The translations under genes were made by a program, and so were the position numbers. A DNA stretch of 64,000 nt. It comes from Candidatus Nitrosocosmicus franklandus (GTDB lineage Archaea; Thermoproteota; Nitrososphaeria; Nitrososphaerales; Nitrososphaeraceae). The notes under the pieces are model-generated. The model saw only the letters and a list, made by a program, of their open reading frames with translations. It was not told where the DNA came from and made no database searches. Position 1 is the stretch's first letter. Each line of letters begins with the position of its first letter. Below, in pieces: positions 37,695 through 46,990 of the stretch. Location: positions 1,054,001 through 1,118,000 of the forward strand of contig NZ_LR216287.1 in assembly GCF_900696045.1 (NCBI RefSeq). The letters run 5' to 3'.

Positions 37695-38426
37695 CTAGTT
37701 CTTTATTACCTTGTCTGCTGGTCTAATGTCTTTAACACATACAGCTTCTAGGTCACCCTGGTTATCGAAGAACGGCTCTAATACGAATGAAACTACATTC
37801 TGTACATTGGTTCCCGGATTAAGGGTAAGCGGGTTTCCATTTAATGCGTTAGTTCCCTTAAACTTAGCTGGAAGGTTTGACATCACTGCCTTATCCTTGG
37901 ATACAACCACTTCACCTGGAGATTGGAAGGTTATAGAAGTTACAGCTGGATTAGTTCCACAGGGATCGTCTGGCACATCTTCTAATGACACATAGTGATT
38001 GTGCCACCTTGGATCGTTAGCATTCTTTTGATCTTCGCTATCCAATACACCTTTATGTGTGGTGCTTACCATAATAGCGTTCAATCCCTGTGTTGTTAAT
38101 ATACCATATCCAAATGCCCCGCCACTACCATCTTTTGGAATATGTCCATGAGTTTGTAAAACAGCTTGAACTTCTTTTGCAGTTTTTCCGACAACAGCTT
38201 TGTCTATATCCAGATAATCATTGCTTGTCTTTGAGGGTATAATGTTCTTATCTTTAACAGCATCTTTAAATATATTAAATCCAGGAATGTTATCTAACCC
38301 TGCAAAACCACTAGATTGTGCACTTGTTTGCTGATTTTGATTGTAGGTCAGTAGTCCAACGGATAAAACTCCAGCTACTATAGCTGCAGTTAACATCAAT
38401 TTTGTATTGAAATTCATATTATTCAC
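37695..38426 (-). CDS. Secreted protein of unknown function
   Basis: A 243-residue exported protein with signal sequence LMLTAAIVAGVLSVGLLTYN and mature start after TSAQ. The domain has the segments VVGKTAKEVQAVLQTHGHIP, GAFGYGILTTQGLNAIMVST and HNHYVSLEDVPDDPC, plus two cysteines that could form a disulfide. The His-rich HTHKG and WHNHY stretches may bind metal. I do not recognise a family. Confidence 0.6.
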   Translation of the reverse strand: MNNMNFNTKLMLTAAIVAGVLSVGLLTYNQNQQTSAQSSGFAGLDNIPGFNIFKDAVKDKNIIPSKTSNDYLDIDKAVVGKTAKEVQAVLQTHGHIPKDGSGGAFGYGILTTQGLNAIMVSTTHKGVLDSEDQKNANDPRWHNHYVSLEDVPDDPCGTNPAVTSITFQSPGEVVVSKDKAVMSNLPAKFKGTNALNGNPLTLNPGTNVQNVVSFVLEPFFDNQGDLEAVCVKDIRPADKVIKN

Positions 38427-39235
38427 TATTAAACATGTATTTGTCTATATTTGACATTCTTCTCAAAAGCATAAAAAAGTGGAATATAATTACAAAATGG
38501 AATTTATTGATAGAGAAATGTATGGATAATTATTCTATTAGTTTATGCTGTCATATATGAAGAAAGATAGATGATCGCAAGGTCAGTAATCAGATGTGAG
38601 GAAAAGTTACCTACCTAACCGTCTACGGTGGTGTATAAAAGAAATAATTTTCTTATATATTGTATAAGATATTATGAATTGTTTTCTTTCTATATTGAGA
38701 AATGCCCAATCGTTATCTGCAATACAAAATAACCAGTGTTAAGAAGAGAATGGATAAGTTGTTTCATCAAATATACGGTAACCTTGCTTTGCAATATTCA
38801 AATGAAGTAATTAACGGTTGGAGTGCGTCATTAATATTTACGCTTGAAGCATACGAGTATAAGATTGCTGCATCAACCTAATGGTTCGTAGCAAGTAATT
38901 GATTCCCGAATATTCCCACCAATCATTCTCTATACGAGCTGGAATAACTACTAATGATCTTCATATTCAGGTGACTAACGATCAATGACTCGGTTGTATT
39001 TTGGACTATAGATGAAGATCTTGGTTCGTTTGAACTGGTAATGGTAATGGTAGTAGTTGATATTGCTGATGAGGAGGAGGAGGAGGAGCCTTGTCTAACG
39101 ATTCTGGTCATTATTACAATTACATTTCTTATTGTGATACCATTACTGTGATTACTGACAGTTCAATTTTCTGCTAGGATATTCATAGCTATTAGAACAT
39201 TATCCAAGTCTATAACTATCTTAATCTTTATCTAC
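38427..39235. other. Gene-poor stretch with a GGA-type microsatellite
   Basis: About 800 bp without a supported gene. GGA repeats six times at about 39072-39089; the antisense frame there (38923-39111) is only a run of serines from this low-complexity tract. Confidence 0.5.
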
Positions 39236-40906
39236 TCACAACATGGCAAAAATATTTCTTAAATCTATTCCCAAATCTTGAAGAATTACTCGTGCTGCAT
39301 TCCTTCCAGGGGCCATTGATACTCCAGGTCCGGGATGACTTGCTGATCCACATAAGTATACATTACTAACAGAAGGTACTTTATAATTACTTAATTGTGG
39401 AACTGGACGCATCCAGCCTGATTGATATGGCAAAATTGCACCAGAAGCTAGTGTACCCCTAATAGAATTAATTGGTTTTTTTTCATAATCTACTGGAGAG
39501 TAAATAGTTTTCCTTAAAACACTATTAGTTAGGTTTGGCATGTAGTTTTGATTTATGGTATTGATAATTTGATCTGCATACATATCTTTGAAACTCTCCC
39601 ATTCATTTTCCTTTCCTGTTTCACTTTCAACATTCTTAATTTTATAGGGCACGCTTAAGACAAGGAATTTAATCAGGTGATGTTGGTTAAAGTTTTTTTC
39701 GTTCGTGACAACTCTTGTTGGGTCCATCATCGAGTCATTACTCATGATAGAAAGAGGATTTGAAGGTGGCTTACCACTTCTACATTCATAATATATTTTT
39801 GAGAAAAACTCTAATCCTGGAGGAGATATGTGAATTTGGGGTGTTTTGGAGAGAATTTCTTGTCCTGATTTGTATTCTAGCGGTCCATTCAAAGCCAGAT
39901 ATATTCCAAATATGGCATCACCCCATTCCATCCGCCTAATACTTTTTGCCAAATGCGGATCGATATAATCTTCGCCTATAAGATTTAGAATCAGTGTTGA
40001 CGGGTCAGTGCTAGAAGCAATCAATTTTCTTGCCCCTATTATTTTTCCATCTGCAAGTTCTACACCTACCGCTTGTCCGTTTTCTATCAATATTTTTTTG
40101 ACCCGAGAGCTAGTCATTATTTGCCCCCCTTTTGATTGCAGATAATTGGCCAGTGCCATAGGTAGATTCACAAATCCACCTTTAACCACATTATTACCCC
40201 CATCTTGCATGATGGAGGAAAACAAATAGCACAGTTCACCGCCGCCTGCATCATCCGGAGATAGACCAACGAAAGAAGCAAAACTACCAAATAATGCTTT
40301 AACTTCGTCAGATTCAAAATTCTCATTACACCATGAACGCATTGACTGAGTTTTATGACGATACTTGTCTCCAACAACTTCCAGTGCCTCGGTTGTAACT
40401 TTTTTTTCCGATGAATCACTTCTTGAGTCCTCTATTAAGGGATTAATCGGTGGGGAATTAATCATTGATACAATTGAATCTCGATTTCTCATGTATTCAT
40501 CAAATATTTTCTTCCAAGACTGGGCATCTCTTTCAGAATATTTTCTAATGCTTTCTAATGTTTTTTCGAGAGACTTGTACATCGTAATATATCCATGGTT
40601 ATTTGGAAATAGATGTGATATTGATACTTCAGGATAAATTAATTCAAAACCATGACTTTTGAGATTCAATTCATCGGGAACAGGAGACACAGTTGCAAGA
40701 GAATATCCAAAGGCATGAATATCGGATTTAAAACCAGGTAAAGTTATCTCTTCGGTTAGTGTCATTCCACCTATTGATTTGTAATCCTCTAAAACCAAGA
40801 CTTTTAGTCCCGCCTTTGCAAGATAACAAGCACAAGTCAACCCGTTGTGGCCTGCGCCTATAACTAATGCATCATAATATACAGAGGGTGAATTGCTCAA
40901 AGTCAA
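39236..40906 (-). CDS. FAD-dependent phytoene-desaturase-like oxidoreductase (CrtI/PYROXD2 type)
   Basis: A 556-residue flavoprotein. The N-terminal dinucleotide motif ALVIGAGHNGLTCACYLAKA, ELEDYKSIGG-like second strand (VLVLEDYKSIGGMTLTEE) and the C-terminal VYLCGSASHPGPGVSMAPGR FAD-closing motif place it in the CrtI/PYROXD2 family. These enzymes desaturate or oxidise isoprenoid-like lipids, often at the membrane surface. Translation starts at TTG (40904-40906); a TATA-like GCATATAAA about 35 bp upstream suggests a short leader. No carotenoid genes are adjacent, so the substrate is open. Confidence 0.85.
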   Translation of the reverse strand: MTLSNSPSVYYDALVIGAGHNGLTCACYLAKAGLKVLVLEDYKSIGGMTLTEEITLPGFKSDIHAFGYSLATVSPVPDELNLKSHGFELIYPEVSISHLFPNNHGYITMYKSLEKTLESIRKYSERDAQSWKKIFDEYMRNRDSIVSMINSPPINPLIEDSRSDSSEKKVTTEALEVVGDKYRHKTQSMRSWCNENFESDEVKALFGSFASFVGLSPDDAGGGELCYLFSSIMQDGGNNVVKGGFVNLPMALANYLQSKGGQIMTSSRVKKILIENGQAVGVELADGKIIGARKLIASSTDPSTLILNLIGEDYIDPHLAKSIRRMEWGDAIFGIYLALNGPLEYKSGQEILSKTPQIHISPPGLEFFSKIYYECRSGKPPSNPLSIMSNDSMMDPTRVVTNEKNFNQHHLIKFLVLSVPYKIKNVESETGKENEWESFKDMYADQIINTINQNYMPNLTNSVLRKTIYSPVDYEKKPINSIRGTLASGAILPYQSGWMRPVPQLSNYKVPSVSNVYLCGSASHPGPGVSMAPGRNAARVILQDLGIDLRNIFAML

Positions 40907-41196
40907 TACAATTACTTTTGTAAAATAAAAATATTAAAGTTTATATGCATTCGCAAATTTTTCATTCTACCACAATACAAAGGATATTCCAATTATCACA
41001 TGATGTATAAATGATCATTACCATATAAGAGAGCATTTGGTTTAGCCATGTAGAGATCAAGATCAGGAAACATCGATGATCCAAAACAAGTATGTATGCA
41101 TATAAAATTCAATTAAATTTTTTTGATCTCCGTTGTATACATTGATGAATGAGCTCATAATATATACTACAATAGTTTTGTGAGACACAAAGTAAC

Positions 41197-41630
41197 GTGA
41201 TAGACGACAACAATGACAAACAAGAAAGAACTGATCGCTCACAGCAGTATCTTGCTAATGAAAGGACATTTTTGTCTTGGGTAAGAACCAGTATTGCATT
41301 AATAGGTCTTGATTCATAATAGCAAAATTTAGTTTTTTTCTGACAGAGTTTCGAAGCATAGGGCAACAATATTTACTAGGCGAGTCTGAAATAAAGCTAC
41401 ACACAACTATGTCTTCAATAGACCAAGGTTCTGATTGGATTGGAATTAGTACCATATCGTTGGCGATTGTATTAATACTGTTTGCACTGAAGAACTATCT
41501 CAATACAAACAAATCAATAATGACACAAACATATCTACCAGATAACAAGACGATTTATTTTACAGCTTCGATAATCATTCTTTTGAGCGTGGTTGTTTTT
41601 GTATACATAGTACTCGTTCCAAGCACCTAA
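41197..41630 (+). pseudogene. DUF202-family membrane protein, frameshifted
   Basis: A YidH/DUF202-type three-helix membrane protein. The GTG at 41197 starts a typical cytoplasmic segment ending QQYLANERTFLSWVRTSIAL, then IGLDS and a stop. One base is missing at about 41311: restoring it gives the family sequence IGLGFIIAKFSFFL, and the frame then runs uninterrupted through two more helices (ISTISLAIVLILFALKNYL, then YFTASIIILLSVVVFVYIVL) to the stop at 41628-41630. Without correction only the C-terminal 73 residues appear as a gene from 41409. Either a pseudogene or a sequence error. Confidence 0.8.
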
Positions 41631-41946
41631 TAGTATTGTAATTTACAAACAAGGATTAAACTCTATTAGGTGTTTATATCCATCTTTTCTAATTCAACTG
41701 ACTAGTTTAAGGTTTAGATATCTGCTGTAAATAAATAGGTATTCTTACTTGCATTGGTATGAATTAGTTCCCTATAACAGGAAAGTCTGTTCTACTGTTT
41801 TCTTTTCATTCTATTTATGATTACAGGGCTAACAGCATTCTTCGCAATATAGTCAATTAATTCTTACTATATGAGAAGCAAACAAGCACACATGCAATTA
41901 CTTACCAATATTTAACAAAAATAAGAATTTTTACTTCAAGGATAAT

Positions 41947-43098
41947 CTATTTTAACATCACTGGTTGTGCATTTACCCGTATACGGAACAGAGTATAGGG
42001 CTTTACACGAATGTCTTTTCCTTTATTATAGCGTCCTTGACGGTGTAGTTGATTAGCAGTAACATACAGATATCCATCGTTTGCAAGGGAAAGTGTATCA
42101 GGCCATAATAGACGAGGATCGTATACAAGAGTCTCCCACAAATTATCCGAATATCTAAGTCGAAGAATTGCATTATGCTCATAATTTGTTGAATATATGT
42201 TTCCTTCAGCATCCGATTCCAGACCGTCCGACGCACCTCCCCTATCTCCATGATTTTGTACTGTGTTTGCAACCTCTTCTTCGGAAATATTGCGGTCAAC
42301 AAGTGCATCTATGGCCACACTGTACAATTTGCGACTTCCTAGTGGACAATAGTATAGCCTGGAACCATCCGAATTTATAGCAATACCGTCAGCACCCATA
42401 CTTGCACCCTGTTTTACTGTTCCGTCAGGTTGACGCTCTAAAAATGGTCTTCCTTCTACAAGAGGAAGAAACGTTCCAAGATCTTCGGGTTTAGTGGAAG
42501 GGTGCTCATTAAGTCGACGCCAGCATTCTCCTGTATGGAGATCAACTACTATGATTGCATTAGACCCTTCCATAGAAGAATCTGTAATAAATGCCATTCC
42601 GTCGTTTCCCCTTCGCAAATCAAAGCGAATATCATTAAGGTAGGTTGTTGGTTGAGCAATTGTTTGAGGAAATAGAATTTTTTTTGTTACCTTGTTGGTA
42701 TCAAGATTTACACAGATCAATTTTGGTCCACCGTATTCTGTAGGTTTGAATAGAGGACTTCCAGTATCGAGAATCCACAATCGATCAACAGGATCCACAA
42801 CTACTGACTGAACAGAGACTAGTTTTGACGCCTGGTCTTCCTGATCCACTTCATTTATTGATTCATTAGGATAAGCAATAGGCCGACCATCTACAATTTC
42901 TGAAACTGTAAACTTGACATCGTCTCCCCATTTTGGAAAGTTTACAAAAATGCGTCCTGTATGAGAAACTGTCACCCCGGTTGGCATGGCATCATTAAAA
43001 AAAGCTACAGGTTCCAATGCACCTAGTGATTCCGAAGAGGGCAGTTCAACTGAGGGAATATCTCTAGATATACCACTTTTTTCAAAATTCTTTGACAC
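41947..43098 (-). CDS. MRJP/Yellow-like beta-propeller protein
   Basis: A 383-residue six-bladed propeller of the major-royal-jelly/Yellow (gluconolactonase-like) clan. Typical blocks are SVVVDPVDRLWILDTG, the TYLNDIRFDLRRGNDGMAFI strand, NAIIVVDLHTGECWRRL, GADGIAINSDGSRLYYCPLG and GLESDAEGNIYSTNYEHNAI. No signal peptide is evident, unlike the insect proteins. The start is GTG at 43096-43098. Bacterial and archaeal members are uncharacterised; lactonase or dopachrome-type activity is only a possibility. Confidence 0.8.
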   Translation of the reverse strand: MSKNFEKSGISRDIPSVELPSSESLGALEPVAFFNDAMPTGVTVSHTGRIFVNFPKWGDDVKFTVSEIVDGRPIAYPNESINEVDQEDQASKLVSVQSVVVDPVDRLWILDTGSPLFKPTEYGGPKLICVNLDTNKVTKKILFPQTIAQPTTYLNDIRFDLRRGNDGMAFITDSSMEGSNAIIVVDLHTGECWRRLNEHPSTKPEDLGTFLPLVEGRPFLERQPDGTVKQGASMGADGIAINSDGSRLYYCPLGSRKLYSVAIDALVDRNISEEEVANTVQNHGDRGGASDGLESDAEGNIYSTNYEHNAILRLRYSDNLWETLVYDPRLLWPDTLSLANDGYLYVTANQLHRQGRYNKGKDIRVKPYTLFRIRVNAQPVMLK

Positions 43099-43848
43099 GT
43101 TATATAATGGAAAACATGCTACAAATAGATAAATTAGAGGTTACAAGATAATAAAAACAGTAATAGCAATTTATACAATTCTGAAGAAGTTTTGTTTAAC
43201 TAACAAATAGAAGTTGCAAACACATCCTTTCACCCAGCATAAAAACATTACAAGAAGAATAGAAAACTTTCTAATTTCATTTTGAATATCCTCGAGACTT
43301 TACAAGTATGTAAATTTTTCTCGCGACGATTATTGTATAACCCATAGGAAGTCGAAAAAAATTCAATATCAACTTTGACTACAACAACAGCATTAATTTA
43401 CGATAAGATAAAATAGAAAGCTCCTCAGATTTTGGAGGACGAAATTAAGTAATGTTGTAATATAAAGATATTCTCGAACAAAGAGTAATAATTTTCATCT
43501 TCATATAGATTGAAATACAACCCAAGGTCCTTAATTATGTCAAATAAATTATATTAGCAAATAATGTTACTCATAACAGGAATCTCTTAGTTATGAGCAA
43601 TTGGTTTTTAATGAGCATTTGTTGTGATAATGTGTTGATTACTTAAAAAGTTCTAGAACAGAATAACAAATAAAGCTTTTTTCTACCAAATATCGTAAAT
43701 CAAGTATATTATTAGATATACATGTCACAATCAGAGATCAATTCATGATAACAATGAAAAATGGAGATTAATAATTAATATACCTAATTATTTTCGTCAA
43801 TCAAATTGAAAATACGTATGCAAAACAAAAAGAAAAGGGGTCTTGAAC
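43099..43848. other. Gene-free stretch
   Basis: About 750 bp of AT-rich DNA with no supported feature. Confidence 0.45.
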
Positions 43849-44298
43849 TTAACTTTGTGCTGCTGCGTTACTACCGGTGTTTGTTTGGCTTTGAACGTTA
43901 ATGTTGTTACCAGAACCTACTGTATCTCCACCAGAAACTACTATGCTCCCCTGGTTAGAAGATTGAGATTGGCTAATGCTTTGTTCTGCAGAGTTTCCAC
44001 CTTGTCCGGATTGTGCTAAAGCGTTGTTTCCACTGTTGAACTGATGCTGGAAGCTAGCGTTGTTGCATGAGAAGAATGTACTAGCACCTGAAACACACAG
44101 ACCATTTTGGTTTGATGACTGTGATTGTTCTATCGATTGTTTTGCTTTATTTCCCTTCTTGTTTGTTGCAAGAGCATCATTATCCATGGCTACCAATGGA
44201 CTGGATAATAGAGCCAAAGCGACCACCATTGCAATTGATGCTACAAGCATTTTGTTTTTGTTTGTGTTTTTATGAATATTTTGTGTTTTATTATTCAT
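43849..44298 (-). CDS. Secreted Q/N/S-rich repeat protein (intact copy)
   Basis: A 149-residue exported protein. Signal sequence MLVASIAMVVALALLSSPLVA, then a domain poor in hydrophobics and rich in Gln, Asn, Ser and Gly with two imperfect repeats: KAKQSIEQSQSSNQNGLCVS with SGNNALAQSGQGG, and AEQSISQSQSSNQGSIVVSG with TGSNAAAQS. Two cysteines lie in the first repeat only. The pattern recalls curlin-like or amyloid-forming surface proteins and archaeal fibre proteins; this is inference from composition. A nearly identical copy occupies the last 222 bp of the window. Confidence 0.7.
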   Translation of the reverse strand: MNNKTQNIHKNTNKNKMLVASIAMVVALALLSSPLVAMDNDALATNKKGNKAKQSIEQSQSSNQNGLCVSGASTFFSCNNASFQHQFNSGNNALAQSGQGGNSAEQSISQSQSSNQGSIVVSGGDTVGSGNNINVQSQTNTGSNAAAQS

Positions 44299-44315
44299 AT
44301 CTTTAATATTAGAAA

Positions 44316-44376
44316 AAAAATATATGGGATTTGCTAACTAGTTGCAATACTCTAATATTCTAGTACTTTTAGAATT
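44316..44376 (-). promoter_or_regulatory. Promoter of the Q/N/S-rich protein with conserved upstream block
   Basis: On the minus strand CCATATATTTTTTTT (about 44312-44326) is a TATA box about 20-28 bp from the ATG at 44298, predicting a leaderless transcript. The adjacent block 44336-44376 is shared with the remnant at 34952-34992 and is a candidate activator site. Confidence 0.45.
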
Positions 44377-44541
44377 AATTTGCGCATACAAATATAACAT
44401 GACAAAAATACCATTGCACTGCGCTCTGCCGTGGGAATACGTTTCAATATTCAATATAGCCGACAACAGAAAAACTACCGATTCTGTTCAACAACTAAGA
44501 ATTCAAAAAGGTTTTGACAGTACACTTATTTTTAAATTCTT

Positions 44542-45156
44542 TCAGGTTTCTATATCCTCAATTAGAATAGTATCAAATGCTACTGCTTTATCGGGTTCTG
44601 ATGCATAGATAACACAATGATGTGCTTTCAAAAGATCATGGATCCATTGCGGTCTCATAGATTTTTCTATTTTAGAGATATCATAAAGACATAATTGCGA
44701 GTTATCAAAACTATCAAAATTTTTATGCCCAACTTCTTCCAAAATAATACCCATCCTCATACCCTCCATTGTTTCTGTATCTGTTATCGTTCTACCCGCG
44801 AATCTAAATGGTGGTTTCATTCCTATGGTGGCATCTTTTCTTATGTGCATAAGCGTGCTCAAAGTTTCACGTTTATTATCATCGGATCTTTCAATGGTAT
44901 AGACACGGAGCATGTTATTATTTTTGTAATATCTTACATCGATACCTTCGTAGTTTAGTCTTTTTTCAATTTCATCTGGATCATCAGAAGTAAAAAAAAT
45001 ACATGACTCACCTTTCGTGAGACCATTTAAAAAATACCTAGCTATTATCCAAAAGGCATATTTTTGGTCATCATATAACAAGACTATATGTCTGTTTTGT
45101 TCTAGATCGTCAACAAATGCAAATGGACGATAATCATCATTATTCTTTCCACTCAT
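44542..45156 (-). CDS. MEDS (DcmR-type sensory) domain protein
   Basis: A 204-residue cytosolic sensor with a full MEDS domain: HIVLLYDDQKYAFWIIARYF, then LTKGESCIFFTSDDPDEIEK, an MLRVYTIERSDD strand, MRMGIILEEVGH and LCLYDISKIEKSMRPQWI. MEDS domains are P-loop-derived (KaiC/RecA-like) sensors first noted in methanogen and methylotroph regulators such as DcmR, with unknown ligand. Here no DNA-binding domain is fused; instead the HTH_45 gene ends 2 bp upstream on the same strand, so the two probably act as a split sensor-regulator pair. Confidence 0.85.
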   Translation of the reverse strand: MSGKNNDDYRPFAFVDDLEQNRHIVLLYDDQKYAFWIIARYFLNGLTKGESCIFFTSDDPDEIEKRLNYEGIDVRYYKNNNMLRVYTIERSDDNKRETLSTLMHIRKDATIGMKPPFRFAGRTITDTETMEGMRMGIILEEVGHKNFDSFDNSQLCLYDISKIEKSMRPQWIHDLLKAHHCVIYASEPDKAVAFDTILIEDIET

Positions 45157-45158
45157 TG

Positions 45159-45494
45159 TTAATTTCTCAACCCCACTGCTGTCGATGAATCAAAGTATCT
45201 TATACCCATTTCCGTCAAAAAAGAAGCGATCCGGTCAAAATCCCTTACAAAGTCTCTTCCTTTTGGAGTTATTTGGAGTGGATCCTTTATAATCATTTTA
45301 TTGTCCTCTAACTCATCTAGATACTTTACAAGTTTATCATATGCAAGATTACTCCTAAGCTGCACTCGAGTAGGTTTTACTTTACCATCACCACTACCAC
45401 TCTCACTGTCAACTAGTTCATCTAAAATACCTTTGAGTATATCATGATATAATTCCATTTTATTTCGCTTTGGCTTTGGCAGAGTAATTAACAA
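45159..45494 (-). CDS. HTH_45 winged-helix transcriptional regulator
   Basis: A 111-residue archaeal winged-helix protein. KRNKMELYHDILKGILDEL opens the domain, RVQLRSNLAYDKLVKYLDEL is the recognition region and MIIKDPLQITPKGRDFV the wing. A C-terminal helix may dimerise. The first codon is TTG at 45494; ATG at 45461 would remove part of the conserved first helix. It has an unusual acidic, glycine-rich loop (VDSESGSGDGKVKP). It forms a tight operon with the MEDS gene and faces a perfect palindrome at 45516-45529. Confidence 0.82.
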   Translation of the reverse strand: MLITLPKPKRNKMELYHDILKGILDELVDSESGSGDGKVKPTRVQLRSNLAYDKLVKYLDELEDNKMIIKDPLQITPKGRDFVRDFDRIASFLTEMGIRYFDSSTAVGLRN

Positions 45495-45515
45495 TTTTTT
45501 TTCTTATTAATAAAC

Positions 45516-45529
45516 CTCCCCTTGGGGAG
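45516..45529. promoter_or_regulatory. Perfect GC-rich palindrome, candidate operator
   Basis: CTCCCC-TT-GGGGAG, six paired bases with a 2-bp spacer, in an otherwise AT-rich divergent spacer 22 bp upstream of the HTH_45 gene and 45 bp before the DUF1428-like gene. Its place suits control of both transcripts by the HTH_45/MEDS pair; not tested. Confidence 0.45.
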
Positions 45530-45573
45530 TTATCCTTTTTATTGATTTAATAAAATAAATCTTGAATTACAAC

Positions 45574-45972
45574 ATGATTAATAATCAACAAGAAAATAAC
45601 AAAAACAATAGTTATTCAGAATTCATGATCTCACGATCACCAAAAAGTAACTACGAAGCATTAACGGCACTTGAAAAAAAGGCATCTGAAATGTTTAAAA
45701 AAGATGGGATATATTACGAGTTATTTAGACTTGCAGTAAATACTAGTTGGGAAGGATTCGAAAATATTTCAAAGATAGTTTCATTGAGTTCAAGTGATGA
45801 AGACGTATGGATAACCATAATGTCGTATAAGGATAAGAAACACAGGGATGAATTTGTAGAAAAAATGGCCAATGATAAAGAATGTCAACAAGGCTACGAG
45901 GAATGGGTAAAGCTTCTTTCCCCTAATTCCAAAATAATAACAGGAGAATTTGATAGACTATTGCAGAGCTAA
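45574..45972 (+). CDS. DUF1428-like dimeric alpha/beta-barrel protein
   Basis: A 132-residue protein (136 if a TTG at 45562 is used). SRSPKSNYEALTALEKKASE, GIYYELFRLAVN and EDVWITIMSYKDKKHRDEF match the DUF1428/antibiotic-monooxygenase-like ferredoxin-fold barrel. The function of archaeal members is not known; relatives are stress or monooxygenase-like proteins. It is divergent from the HTH_45/MEDS operon and may be its target. Confidence 0.65.
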   Translation: MINNQQENNKNNSYSEFMISRSPKSNYEALTALEKKASEMFKKDGIYYELFRLAVNTSWEGFENISKIVSLSSSDEDVWITIMSYKDKKHRDEFVEKMANDKECQQGYEEWVKLLSPNSKIITGEFDRLLQS

Positions 45973-46063
45973 TTGGAAAGAGAAATCATACTCTTGTATT
46001 TAAGAACTTACAATGCTATTTTTATCAATTTACTAACCTATCAATCTTCTTCCACAATAAACA

Positions 46064-46990
46064 TTATTTCAAAGATATTTGTTGATAAAATTTTTTGAAT
46101 TTCTCTAATTGGGTTTGTTTTAATTTGGATCGGCGGTTTAGAACTTGATTCCATTCCATAGTATATGAAATTGTAACGTCTTCCAAATTTGATTCAGAAA
46201 AAGCAAGTACAAAAATGTATTTCTTGTTCCAATTCTTTTCATAATATGAAGGATGATCGAAGGATATGGGAAATGCCAAAGTTGAATCTATATGAACCCA
46301 CCGACCCCCTATAAAAGATTCATTCCAACAATGATCCAAGAAATCATGTACAATTCGTGTTTTAATGGAAAAAGAGTTCAATATAGCCCCAAATAGAAAT
46401 GTCCATTCACTACATTTTCCCATCCTATTGTCAGCAATTTCCTTGATTTTACCATACCGAGGGAATGAAAATACAGCATTGCAAAATGAACAATAATAAT
46501 TTTCAATTCCCCTTATCTTCCAGGTATTACCAGGAATATACTCCAAAGTTAATTGGCGACCACAGTTATCACAAGAGGGGTTTTTGTCAACCCATCTCAT
46601 AAAGTCCTTCTTAAACCAGACCATCAATTCCTTTAAAGAGTCTAAAAATGAAGGGGAAAAAGAAGTAGAAGAAGAATCGTGCTTAACATTGCAAACTTCA
46701 TCGCCTTCTTTATCAGTCGAATCATTGCGGATATCAAGATTATTAGTGCTGTGGAAATCACCGTATCCATAATTATTGAAATTTACAACTTCAAATATGT
46801 CTTCTGTTTTAAGTTGCGTTTTGATATTTTTTCTAATTCTTTCTGGTACAAGAAGATTAACATATTGTAGGACATCAGGATCATTGTATTGGCTTGTAAC
46901 CTTTTTGTATAGTATAAAATGCTGTTTAGTAAATGGATAACTAAAACTATTAGTAGACAAATCAAACAATATATTTAGTGAGACGGACAA
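46064..46990 (-). CDS. Peptide:N-glycanase (PNGase/Png1-NGLY1)-like transglutaminase-fold protein
   Basis: A 308-residue protein whose residues about 45-290 follow eukaryotic cytosolic PNGase, which cleaves N-glycans from misfolded glycoproteins. In order: LLVPERIRKNIK helix, LKELMVWFKKDFMRWVDKN, zinc cysteines Cys140/Cys143 and Cys167/Cys170, FPRYGKIKEI, catalytic Cys193 (RMGKCSEWTF), His220 (DHCWNE) and Asp235 (WVHIDST), then YEKNWNKKYIFVLAFS and a C-terminal NRRSKL helix. The Cys-His spacing of 27 equals yeast and human PNGase. There is no signal peptide, so it should be cytosolic. A polar insert (about 75-112) is not family-like. Start TTG at 46988-46990. The activity is inferred; an amidase or protease role is possible. 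Confidence 0.82.
   Translation of the reverse strand: MSVSLNILFDLSTNSFSYPFTKQHFILYKKVTSQYNDPDVLQYVNLLVPERIRKNIKTQLKTEDIFEVVNFNNYGYGDFHSTNNLDIRNDSTDKEGDEVCNVKHDSSSTSFSPSFLDSLKELMVWFKKDFMRWVDKNPSCDNCGRQLTLEYIPGNTWKIRGIENYYCSFCNAVFSFPRYGKIKEIADNRMGKCSEWTFLFGAILNSFSIKTRIVHDFLDHCWNESFIGGRWVHIDSTLAFPISFDHPSYYEKNWNKKYIFVLAFSESNLEDVTISYTMEWNQVLNRRSKLKQTQLEKFKKFYQQISLK

Noticed and set aside
38923-39111. 62-codon serine-rich frame
   Set aside because: It is the translation of a GGA microsatellite with no signal, motif or neighbour support.
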